In this document: positions 26,801 through 39,100 of the stretch, in pieces
Position numbering within the stretch: position 1 is the first letter of the stretch
How the letters are laid out: every line of letters begins with the position of its first letter
DNA from: Himantopus leucocephalus
Lineage: Eukaryota; Chordata; Aves; Charadriiformes; Recurvirostridae
Direction of reading: 5' to 3'
DNA: 64,000 nt
Assembly: GCA_003993805.1 (NCBI GenBank)
Contig: RSEF01000005.1
Location: 17,772,132-17,836,131, forward strand
Program-made: the position numbers and the translations under genes
The notes under the pieces: model-generated
What the model saw: only the letters and a program-made list of their open reading frames with translations
Told to the model about the DNA's origin: nothing
Databases searched by the model: none

Positions 26801-29059
26801 TGAGAATTTGGAGATTGTGCTTTGATGCATTTTCAGCACCAGGGCTCCAAAGTAATTTTCTTACTGAACTGTGCATGGAAAGGCATTTGTGTTTGGACAT
26901 GGAAATTTGCAATTGGGAGTGAGAAAGAGGGGCTGTCACAGGGGCTTCCTGGCAGAGCCACATCATTAGATGTAGGTTAGTGTCTTATATCTGCCTTGCA
27001 GAAATGTGCTTGCTTATTTCTTAAAAACAAAACTGAATTTTAACTTTCAGACCTAGTTCTCATATCTGACTTTGCTTAGCATCTTTTTTTCAAAGAAAAA
27101 TTTACTCGGCTTGTTCTCACAGTATTACTTCAACTTTGTTATGTCTTTTCTGGATAACCTGCTTTGGCTGGGTGATGGGCTTAATGAACTAATAGGTCTT
27201 TTATGGCTGTAGCTTCTTTGATCCTACAAAATATAAGGGTTTTTATGATCTGTGACCTGGAGAGACTGCTACATACTGAGAACATTCTCTGGTCAACTTC
27301 ATGTATCCTCTGTTTAGTCTGACCGTATGCCAAACCGCAGAAGTCTGTTTAAAAGAGCTGGGGGGGGATGTGCACACATGTGACTGTTAGGAATCAGTTG
27401 TGTTTTATGTGCTGTAGCTCATAGGGGTGACTCTGCATAGTGAGCCATTTGTGGCATGCCATCTTTCAACTCCTTTTTTTCAGGCGAGCTGGGTACTGCT
27501 GAAACTCAGCTGTTTCAGTTTAGTATTTAGTCAAATTTGGTCTCTTCAGCCATCCTTCTGAAGAGGGATGAAGACTGGAAGAATCAGAGAATTAGGTTTC
27601 TTTAAGCATCCCTTGAAGAAGAATTGCAAGAATTGGAGCCCTATCTCCTAGAACTAATCCTAGAACTGCATGAGTCTTTCTCACAGGAAGTTCTTGTCCC
27701 GTTTCTGGTCTCTTGCACTCTTCAACAAGCAGCAGTCCCCAAACTGCTGATTCTTTGGGCCTTCAGACAGCCTGGTGGCTAGGAAACCCATCGGGGCGCT
27801 TCTTAGCACTGAGCAGAAGAGAATTCCCTAGAACTAATCAAGTTGAAGTAAGTTTGAGAACTGTGGATTGCTTTTCTGATGTGCTGCTGTAGCAGCTTCT
27901 GTCATGTGAGGCTTTGTTGTGGGGCATGGCAGATAATATATCCCACTTCTTGGTTAATGCAGTATGGGACTTCACCCTGTGATCTGAACAACTTTTGAAA
28001 GCTGCCAGTGTTCTGTCCCACCATCACTGTTGGGTTGAGGCTCGTTCTTGGCATTTTTTTTGTGGAGTTAGACCGACAAAATGCAGCTAGGCATGACCGC
28101 TCCATGGTATTTTTAGTGCTGAAATCCTAGACTGGTGACTAAGGAGTAGATCCTGCTTCCTATTCTCCCATCCACAAAATATAAGGGAAAATATTGCTGC
28201 TTGTTTAAAAAACAACCCCCCCAAAAAAGTCAGTTAAGTGACCTGACTGACTGAACTATGCTTAAAATACTTTTATAGCTTAAGTGGCCGTATGACCTCC
28301 TGCAGCTCATGTTGGCAGATTGTGTCTTTTGTGACCTTGTCTCTGTAATTAGGGCTGTAGGAAGGAGTCATGGGATCTCTGCTCTTGTACTGGTAGCGTG
28401 AGAAACCAGTGGCTGAGAAATCTTTTATTTATTTATTACTTTGTGGGTTACAATAGGTCAAGTTTAGGTGTGCACCCTCATGAGTCAGGAGACTTTTCAC
28501 CATCTGCGCTTGTTCCCTTTCTTCTGACTTTGCTTGTTTCTGCATACATGTAGATAATCACCAGAACTGAAGACTTAAGTCTTTTAAGATCTGATTTCCT
28601 AGTTAGGTAGCAGTTGTGTTCAAGGGTAGAGAATTGTTACTTAAATTCAGGACTTTTTAGAAGAACTTTTCAGTGAGGGATTGTTTTGGTACTATTGATC
28701 GTGACTTGCAACCTTCTATAAACCTGTGGATAACCCTGTTGGCTCTGTCTGGAGTTAAAAGCTCTGTTTTGTGTTGCTTTCTGTGGTCATTTAGAGAAAG
28801 AATGTTATCAGTTTTCACTCCATCTCTGACTAAGACCTCAGAATCACGTACCTGATTGCAAAAGTTCGTGGTACCATATTCAGTGTTGTACTCCTGGGAT
28901 CTCAAAGCCAGAGAGAGAAGAACTCTAAGAGAAAGACTTACATGAATCTTGAAATCAGTGATTAAATAGGACATTAGTCAGGAACTGAAATGTGATGTGG
29001 AAAACTTAACAGCTAAATATGTAGCAGTAGAGAGCCAGAGCGAGAGGGGAAGACTAGGG

Positions 29060-29076
29060 AAAAAAAAAAAAAAAAA
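29060..29076. repeat. Poly-A run
   Basis: Seventeen consecutive A. No retroposed sequence is recognised immediately upstream. Confidence 0.95.
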
Positions 29077-30082
29077 GCAAGCAAGATGAAGCTTGGCTGC
29101 TGTTTTCTCAGGCACATTCTCCATGTCTATTAAATCCTGCAGATTTACTGTTGGGCTTTCTCTAGTCCTGGTTAACTACTCAAAAGTGTGTCATTCATCC
29201 CGTTCCACAACAGGGAAAGAAAAGTGGCTCCCTCTGGAGCTGGCTAGTGTGACTTTGGAATGACTTTCCTCCTTTCCCTCTAAAGCTTGCAGGCTTAAGG
29301 ATCAAATTCTTGAGTTGTTTTCCCCTTGATTTTTTGAGTGGGTGGCTTTCTGCCTCGTTATGTGCCCCACCCCCACAATTGGATATAGCTTTATATGTGA
29401 TGGTAGGGAGGTGGAGAAAGCTAAGAAGGAGAGGTAGGAATGATGGAAGGAGGAAACGCTTCTCTACTCTGTAGAGCTTTGCATTGTTAGTTGCCCTGCA
29501 TGCTGTTTAATAGCTGCTCAGGCCCCTGGATTTAGTGAAACAAATACAGAAGCTGCTAAGTAAGTAGAAATGAAGAGAAACCTCTCTAAGCTGGGGATGT
29601 GACTGCAGCTTCACTGTAATACCAGACAAGCCTGATGCTGCTGATTTCATTAAAAGCAACATTTGGGGCCTCAAAGCAGGGTTTAATACTTGCTATATAT
29701 TTTTTTTAAATATGCTGACCTTATCTGGTAAGCCTGTAATATTTGTTGCAATGAAGAGCAGCTGCTGCATAAATACACATATAATATCAGTTGCCAATTC
29801 TGAAAGCTGTGCTGAGACTGTGACTTGTTTGAAGTGGGGTTGTTATTAAAAGGCAGGTGGCAGGATGTTTATTTTACACCTTGTTAATTGCTTGTTTTTC
29901 CTGCTGTAATTGGCTTCCTAATGGGGGCAGAATGCACTTGGTTTTGCACACAAAGCTTCATTAGTGACAACCGATGGAAAGGATTCAGAGGGTGGGATTT
30001 ATATGAAATATATATATTGAGTAACAGATGTCTCTGCTAAATAGAGTGTATGAGGAAGTCCCATAGATGTGTCCAAAAATGC

Positions 30083-30106
30083 AAATCGTTTTCCATAAAA
30101 CGATTT
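30083..30106. repeat. Inverted repeat, 10-bp arms
   Basis: AAATCGTTTT (30083-30092) and AAAACGATTT (30097-30106) are exact reverse complements around a CCAT spacer. Confidence 0.85.
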
Positions 30107-30155
30107 AAGGTGTCCTTGTGTTAGATATAAAGATCACTGCCTATTACTTGAGAAG

Positions 30156-30199
30156 GGGGCAGAGACTTTATCTTGCTATTTTTGTGGGGCAGAGACTTT
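30156..30199. repeat. Short direct repeat GGGGCAGAGACTTT
   Basis: The 14-mer occurs at 30156-30169 and 30186-30199, with a period of 30 bp. Confidence 0.85.
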
Positions 30200-33100
30200 G
30201 CTCTGCTTCACTGGACAGGAGTTAGGATGCTGAGATGGTGCTCTGTACTTGGAACTCTGACAGAGTACATGTACTCATAAAGATATCTTTAATGATCTCT
30301 CTGACATATCTAGCGATTGCTCCTGCTAATTAACTGGGAGGAGATGGTGAGCAGTGGTGGTGTTTAGCGGCTTTCTAATATTTATGGAGCCTTTCCTGCT
30401 GCTTGTGTATGTTAGTGCTATTTCGGGTGTCCTCCCATTTGCACTGGGCCCTGGGAGGCAGGGCATTGCTATGGAGAAGCATAGCTGGAGCATCTGTGTT
30501 TTCAGGGTGATCCTCGTTGTGCTTAGAAGTGAGAGCTGAGGTGTTCTTCTGGCTAGGGATGGGTACTCCACAAAGGCAGTTCTTGTTTTAATAATGACCT
30601 TTTTTATGTGGTGTAAGGTTCCTCAGTATAAGAGCCTGGTCTAAGAACTGTCTGTTGATGGTCATGTCCTCATGATGATCGTTGGACACCATTGTGTCTA
30701 CTGCCATGAACAGAATTTTGTGCTGTTTGGTTTAATATGCAATCGAACCTGTAGAGGTTACTGTAGGTGGCAGGTGAGTGTAGTTTCATATATGTATGTG
30801 TACATACATGTGTATACATGTACATATATATAAAATTATAATGCAAAGGTAAGATAGCCCTTCATGGAAATGGCTTATCATCCTTAACCCCCCCTACTGC
30901 CCCCCTTTTTTTTAAATTTTATTTAAAAAGCACTGAGATGGGATTGGAAAAAACACTTGTCTACTCCCTCGCTTCTCTGCTTCCTCAGATGTCAGTATTT
31001 AACTAGTTTGGGACTGGTTTTATCTGTCATGTTTGTTCTCAGTAAGGTCACTTCAAGGCAAAAGTATAATGTTTGCCAGTCTTGGATTGACATATTTTAT
31101 AAGAAAAAGCCTTTATTACATGAATATATCACAGCCTAATTGACTGTTTCATGTTGGGGGGGGGGACGGGACTAATATCCTGAGGCAGCATTTTAATCAG
31201 AAAGATCACAGGAGCTGCCCATCAGCTCTGCTTTTCCATGCAAGTGTCCTCAGATGACAAAATAATCCCCTTTCTTGGGATAATGCTTTTCATTTCTGTA
31301 GAATCTTTCCTTCCAGAGTAAACGATGGACTGTGAAGTTGAGGTGAGGCCAGGACTTGTCAATTGAAGGGAGGAGCCCAAAGGTCTTGTCCTTCCCTTCC
31401 ATGGTGAAAGCAGTATGTGCATTCCCATTGAGCTCATGGATGTGCTTTTGTCTCTGATGTGTTTCCTGTCTTTGGCTGGGAACTTTTTCCTCTGGGTGTA
31501 TAAGCAGGTCCTCTCCCATCAAGATTTATCTCTATTTAAAGAGACTGCAGCAAGCCGGTCCTCTTGTAGTAGTTCACCTGGGCATCTATGAGGCTCTGAA
31601 CTCCAGTGAAAACGAATGGGGGGATTTTCTAACTTATTTTTGAAGTCTTATCTCCAAGGCTCTCATAAGTGATGATGGATGTATTTGGAACAAAGAATTA
31701 AAGAACAGGCTCTGCTGAAGGCTATCCTTTGGGCCCTTTAGGGATGTTTGTATTTAAACTCGATGCTTGGGCTTTTCCTTCCATCTGTCTTCTGGCGTCT
31801 TGCATCTTGCAAGTCTTCATGGGAGTGGGAATAAAAGATGGTGGTTATAAGTAGGAGCAAAGATCCATCTTCCTGAGTAGCTTGTCTCTGACAGTGGCCA
31901 GTAGTGGCTACTTAAGGAAGCAGGTAAGCTTAAAGCAAGTGTGCAATAGTAATACAGTGGTATGCTTGCACTTTGTTTCATGAAAGTCTGTAGCTGTAGT
32001 CTTGTTCCAGAACTGACCAGTCAGGAAAGAAAGTGCAGTTTTTCTGATTAAAACCACTTACTCAGCTTGGGCATGTCAGCCTGTTGTGTCCAGATTAAGG
32101 TCCTGTATGGAAGCTGGATGTCCTAAACCAGCTCCGAAGCTGTCCCCTGCTATGTGCTGCATCCTGGTGAAAGACAGCTATTTCTGGAAAAGTCTGTGTT
32201 AGTGTGCAGAGCCTGAGACCTCCCAGTGTAGAGTGCTTCCAGCATGGATGTGGGGACGAGGATAGAGTCGATGCATAGGATATCATGTTATCACTCAGAT
32301 GAGTGGGCTGCTGTGCACCTACCATTGTGCCATCCACAGGGAATGTTCCATTGCTTTGTTTATTGAGCTGCTGTTTTCAAAATTAAAAACAGCCAAATGT
32401 TTCATAAAATATTAAGAGGCACTGCTTTAGAGTCTCTCATCAGATTAAGTATGTCACTTTGTGTGTCCTTAGGGTGATGAAGCCAATCAGCTTGGTCGTT
32501 CTCTCACCTTAAGGATGCATTAAGGTGATATGCTTCATCTCACAAGGGGTGCTGAAGCTATCATGCTGCAGAACTGGTAACCGTAGGGGTCCTGCACTTT
32601 AACTGTGGACTCTCAAATGAAATTTCGCAGAAGCAATACTGTTTGCTTTGTACGAGTGAATTCCTTTTTGTTAGAGAAGCGCTTCTTGAAAAAAATATTG
32701 AGGTAATACAGTGGTAGACACATGCACAGTGACTGCTCTGCAGGAAAGGGTTATAGCATGTTTTGTATGAAGGACCAAGAACTGTTATGTCTCAGTGGGT
32801 AAAGGGGGAGAAGCCTCTACATTCTTCAAACATTCTTTATGAATATGGATTTTGAAGCTGTTTTCCTTGCAGGTGAATTTCTTTTTCATTCAAGAGCCAG
32901 TTCCAGCATTTTAATCACAACACAGTGGAACTGGAGTAGCAGAGGGTTGGGAAACTGTGGGGTGTAGTAGCCTCAGGACTAGAAAGCTGAGGAAGGGTCT
33001 CCAGCTTGCTGCAGAGAAGCCCTGAGGCACCAGGGCATGCTGGTAAAACACAGTATGTTGGTGCTCGGACTAAGCTGTAGAGAGCTGGCTTTCACTGAGT

Positions 33101-36100
33101 TTTCCATCATCTCTTGCCTCTACCCATCAGTTCTAGCACTCTTCAGCATGTGTGTAGTACTTGGGAATGCGCTGCAACATACCAGGTTAAATAATCATGG
33201 AGTTTTAATAAACTCGAGATACAAGACCCACTTGACTTCCGAATGTCCTGGTTGTTTTCAGTTATGTTGCCTCTTTAAACTCAGTAAGTAATGGATGGCC
33301 CCCGTGGCATGTTACTCTTGCATTCCCACTGCACACAGCTAAATCACACACACGTGCACATCAGGGAGCAGTTATTCAGGAGTCTGTTCTGAAGGGCAGC
33401 AGTTCCTTTGTCTGATCTGATACGCTGCTGCTGCTTTGCTTGGTGCTTGTGTGAGGGAATAATAAAGTAAAGCCTTCAATCATATGACCTGATCAGAGAG
33501 GGTTGTCTGTAGTGATTGATAAGTCCTGTTGGAACAATAGGCTGCTTGAGCTGTGCCCAGGGACTGATGGGTTTGGTTGGGGTTTTGCATTCATTTTCGG
33601 CCTGAGTAAAAAGAACATTGAGATCAAGGTTGCAGTTTTGTTTGCAGCTTGCCTTCAAATCCCTGCCTGATCTAAAATGGTACTTAACTGTATATACCTC
33701 TGCTCTCCCCAAAACTATTCAGAGAGCACTTTTCCCATCTCCTTTAGGATATGATGAGTATTTTGAGGACTCCCAAATTATTTTGTTTCCTTAAATTGGC
33801 TTGCTCTCAAGGAAGCATAAAACAAAGACATCTTTCCTCCTTGCATCCCCCTGACCTGATGAGCGGCATGCTGAGCAAAAGGACGTGGGTTCTCTTCCCT
33901 GGGAAACCCCCCAGCCAGGACTTTTTCCCACAGGCCTCTTATATGACCTTGTGAAGGTACTCCACTTATTTTCTTGATTGATGATATTTGTCATTCTCTG
34001 TAGAGAAGCTAAAAAGCTTAATATTAAAGAAAATGCTTGTATTCAGTGAAAGATACCTTTTTCTGTTTCATCTTCAGAGGTTTCTCAGTACAATGTGTGT
34101 ATGTGTGTGCGTGGATTCTGCTTAGCTCTGTAATAACTGATTGTGCAGTGGTTTATCTGTAATGTGGGTGAATGTTAGCCATGTGTGGTGTTACCTGTTT
34201 GCCTCTGGGCCAGAGGTATATTTGGATGTATTTGCATTTCTGCAAAGGAGATGTATTTTTCTGCTTCTCTATTTCAGCTACATTCCCAGTGTGTGGGGTC
34301 AGTTTAAAGCAGAGATGCTCAGTTGTCTTAAAATGCATGCTGAAAAAATACACTTTCCCTTCTATCATGCAGAACAAAATGGTATGTGGGTGAAAGAATA
34401 GCTTTCCCCCCAGCACATGTGCACCCACTTTACAGATCAAGGAGGAGTTTGTGGGGCACAGAAGAGCTATTGCTGCTGTAGAGAAGTGCCAGTTTGCCCT
34501 CTTTCAAGGATTCCTAGCTTCAGCCACAGTGGTAGTGGGCTAGGGCTGTACTGCAGTGCTCTGCCTGTGCTGCTACTGCTGCTTAGGCGTTCTGCCTTTG
34601 TCAGAGTGAATCAGGACGTCTGGAGAAAAGGGACTGTGGGATGACTAGGACTTTCCTGTCACACACAAAAGAAAATTTCTTACTGGGAGAATGGATAATA
34701 GAATGCCTTTATACCAGAAAGCAAGAACTGCCCAGAAGATCCTGCTCCTCTGCTAGAGGTGAGGACACAGAGTGCTATGCTGAGAAGTAGAAGAGATTTC
34801 TTCATCTAGATGTAGTGGTAGGCTTAAGAAGCATTTGTTTTCTGAAAGTTGTCTGTGATCTCTTACTGTTCTATTGGGGTTTTATGTTTCTTTGCTCTCT
34901 CTGCCAGTAAATGACCATTTCATTTTGGCAGTGCCCTCCTGTTTAAATTATGGTTAGGGCCAGTTTGTTGTGGACCTGTTTAGCATCAGTTTTATTGCTT
35001 GCCTGCATTCCTGCTCTGCTGCAGGATTGTCATTGCAGTGCCTTTTGGGTATCCTCTTTGCTGTCAACTGGCCTGACTCCTAGGGCTTGAAAAGCTTTTT
35101 GGGGATTCCTCTGGGAGCCTAAGGGAGTTATTGGAAAGAAGTCAAATTCTCATAAGTTCCTGAGAAAGCTGTCATAAGCCTTGTGGCTGCTGGGTTATTG
35201 CCAAATCCTTTATTCATGGAACCCATGATGAGCCATTGCTAGACAATAATGGTTTCAGGTTCCTTTGTACTATATTATGAAAGGAGAACCAGTTGTGGGC
35301 CATTGTTTTGACCAATATAAGAACACACAAGATTCTCTGTACCAAAGCATTTACAGTTTAATAAGCCTTGTTTTCTGGCCTTTTTTCCCCCGCTATGGTT
35401 CTTTCTCCATGCACTCAGTTTACCTGTTGCAGATTCAGTCCTAGCAATGATTCATCCACAGTCAGACTGCTTTTGCACCCTGTGGCTTTTGGCACCTGAA
35501 AGCCCCACTTACTATGTGCAGTACTGATTCTGATGGCAAGTGCTGCTGTGAACGAGCCAACTGTCCTTTACTGCTGCCCAAGTTACTTGTTACAGCGAGG
35601 AAAATGGTTTTGAAGACCCCTCCTCATCGTATTTTCTTAGTGTATGTATAAGTGTATATGCGCATACACACACAGAGTGTATGTATTAACCCTTCCTTTG
35701 CCTGTTGGTGACTAGTTCTGTTGGGCGGGTGTCTGTATAAGTTGCAGAGTTGGCTCTGACCCTGCATATTCGCCCCACATCCTCAAAGCATGTGGCAGTT
35801 TGTTGTCCCCTTATTTGCCTCTGCAGTGAAAGGGGTGAAAGTCACTAGAAGAACTATAGAAAGTAACTAGAAAGTTGTAATAAGAACTAGCTTATTTGCC
35901 CCATGGTGTTCCCTTTTTTTGCTGCTGGCTCGTGGCTTTGTCCTGCTTCATGGTGGACAGTGTTTGATAAAACCAAATTTTGAATAGCTAGTGGCAAAGT
36001 TTTCACTTCCCATGGGAAAGTGCTACTCTGCCCGAACAGCTTTCATTCTGTGGATGTCTGTCTTGGTGCAGTCTTCTGTTTTTACTTTAGTCCAATTGCC

Positions 36101-39100
36101 TTACACTCTAACCACATAGTAAAAAATGGGTGGATTAAAAAGTTATCCAGAATAGTATTGAAATGTCAAGAATGAGCATTCAAAGTCATTTCAAATACTT
36201 ACATTTAAAATGAGATGTATTGGTGCATTGAAATTGTTTGATACATCTCTCTGTTCAGGACTGAGCTGGGATGGAATCCAAACCAAACTATGCGAGATCC
36301 CTGGAGGGAAAAGTGCAATGCAAATTGGAGGTAGAAAAGTCAGTCTGAGCTTTGGTTTGGCTTTGTCTTTGCAGTCTCTGAATGTGTGCCAGCTATGGAT
36401 GAACAGCAGTAGGACAAATATTTAGGTGCTGCTGTACAGCCTATGGAAGCTTTTATTCAGTGGCATGCATTGCAGATTTCATACCAGATCTGAAAAATTG
36501 TGTTTCCGTCAGAACCAGCACTACTTAATTTCAGCACAGTGTTCTGCCAGCCCTGAAACGTGTCTGCGTTTGCTTGCAGAGAGCTTCCTCAGATGCAGGG
36601 CTTGGTTCTGTCTATTTCTCTCTTTTCTTGGCTTGCCTTCTGCAGATATAATATTAATAATAATAAAAAGCCCTAGGAAAATCCTCTCCAAAATGTTGCT
36701 ATTGCAGCTGATATATTGATGATTTTAGCAGTCATTTAAGTTGTTTGTGTTTGGTGGTTGTTTGCTTGTTTGTTTTTAATTTGGAACTTCTCATTTTGAT
36801 TTGAAGTATTTGAAGATTCACAAATTATAGCAGTACAGTAGAGCTAAGCATTTGTTCAGCTGCGTGGATATTGGCAAGCAAGTCACGGGAGACGTGTTTC
36901 TGAGCCACAGTTTGGAAGAGCTGGGGTGTAAGGGACTGACTGAAAGCTGGAAGTATTGGGGGGGGAAAGAAGCTTTTCTGAAATCTGGTATGCCAAGCTG
37001 CCTCATTGTTTATTAAGTCTGAAGGGTGAGAGCGGACCTAAAAGATTTGAGGGACTGGGAAAGGAAGAAGTCACAGAGGATGCAAAAAGCCAGGCTGGTA
37101 TTTAGCACCTGTGTGTGTAAATGCATGTGTGTGTGCAGATGATGAGAGCAGAGCATGACTGTTAGTAGTTTCTAGATTTACTGTGGAACAGTTTGCATCA
37201 CTGTAGATGCACAGAAAGTTGCTGCTCACTAGTCTGGCCTTGACTCTTAATAGCTGCCCATGAGCCTTAACGTCAGCAAGGATCACTGATGTGCGATGGA
37301 TCTGGTACTGTTCACCCAGCACTTGGCCTGCAGCTTGTGCTGAGTGGCATGGACTGAACTGGGTGTAACAAGGAGGACATGATGTCAACAGGGTGGGAAA
37401 ATCCTTTTGTGACTTTATAGGGCACACTGCTGTGGAAATACAAGGGAATGGGGAGTTGAAAGTCATGAAGGAAGTCAAAACAGGGTTTTACTTTGATGTA
37501 GCAGCACATGGATGATGGGGATCGAAGGCTGAAGGTTCTGACTGTAGATGCTTCTGTTTATCTGCAGAAATCAAAGGTCTCCCTTCCTTCTAAGACAGGG
37601 TGTGCGTAATGTGCACACTGTGTTATGACTGTATGATGTACACATGTAAAATTGCCTTTCACAGTGTCCTGCTGCTGCAGAGTGGATCAGACTGGATGTC
37701 CTTCTCTGCTTATGCCAATGAAAATAAATTGCCCCATCATAACTTGGGAGGAAAGCAACTTTCTGTAATCCAGTGTATAAGGCCACTGGCCAACAGTGTC
37801 AAAAACAAAGCCAGCCCTTCCTGCGGTGTTGGATGCTGCTTCTGGGCAGGTCGCAGAGCCAGCTGGGCAGGGAGGCAGCGAAGCTGTCACTTCAGCAACT
37901 TTCTTACTTATGGCTGCTGAAAGGGGCTCTTCTCTGAAGTGTGGACAATATGTGTTTTTCTTGCCCCTTTCTTCTCCCCTCATCCACCAATTACTTAAGA
38001 CAGCCCTGTTGCTTCTGTCAGGGGAGGTGGTGTTTTCTTTTGCAGTTCACAGAACAGGAGAAGAGGCATTGCACATATGGTATTTTGTTCCAGACACTTT
38101 TTACACCCCTCGCATTTCATTTCAGATCTGTTTTGCTCTGTGAAGCTTTTGAAAAGAGAAAAGATGAGGCTCTAATGACGCAGGAGGAGGGAGGGAGGAG
38201 GAACCTTCTCTCTTAGTTTTTTGCTGCTTATATATGTCACTGATGAAGTAGAACATGGTGTGAGTGTCAGCGTCTCTGTACGCACAGTGGTGTGGAGCAA
38301 GTGCCTCAAATTTGAGTCATATGGGGGATAGATGAAAGGGGATTGCATGGGCAGGGCTGAAGGAGAGAGACAAATACTGGAAGCTAGAGCTCTGAGCAGC
38401 TGAGAGAAGGGGGCTGCAGCTGACCTAGCTCTGTCCCCTACCTGTTTCTTCTTTTATTTTTTTGCCAATTCTGACAGCAGAGCACAAGAGCAGATAGAGT
38501 GTGATTTAAGGAGGCAAGCATGATCCTGAATGCTGCCCTCTGCTTGAGAGAAGACCTCAGGCCTTCCAATCTTGTTTGTGCTCTCTCGTTTCACATTAGT
38601 CACGTGCTGTTCTCAGTGATCAGCCTTGCCTGCTCTCTGTTTTCTCAGGTTTATACAGCTGCTCTGTCTGTGAGTTTTCCAGCAATATTTGGGATGTTTC
38701 CCTCACTTCCTTTCTGTGTTCAGTATGTGTATTAAGGTTGGGGGTGTTGGAACCTGAAATATCCTCGTACTGTTTTCTTTGTCACCAGTGTGCCATGATC
38801 AGCTTGTATTCTGAGAACTGGTTATCAGTAATGTTCACCTGTAGGTCAAACTTCTGCTAAAAGAGAGCTTATTTTATGGGATGTGAGAAGTGAGGTGCCA
38901 AGCAAGTCAGTGAAATAGCTATGGCTTGAGTCCAGGTTGTGCTGCCATATTGCATGCACTTAGCTAGTCTGTGTCCGATTTGATGCTTTCGTTGTTTCCC
39001 CTGAGCGTCTGAGTTGATACTTGGTTGAACACAAGTGAGTCACTGTAGTGTTTGAGTTACTGGTGCTGCTGCATTTCTGAGCTTTCTCTCAGGGAATTAA

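Noticed and set aside
33262..33283. 22-nt acceptor/donor pair (ttttcag ... ctca|gtaagt)
   Set aside because: Too short for efficient exon definition and most likely chance in a long intron.
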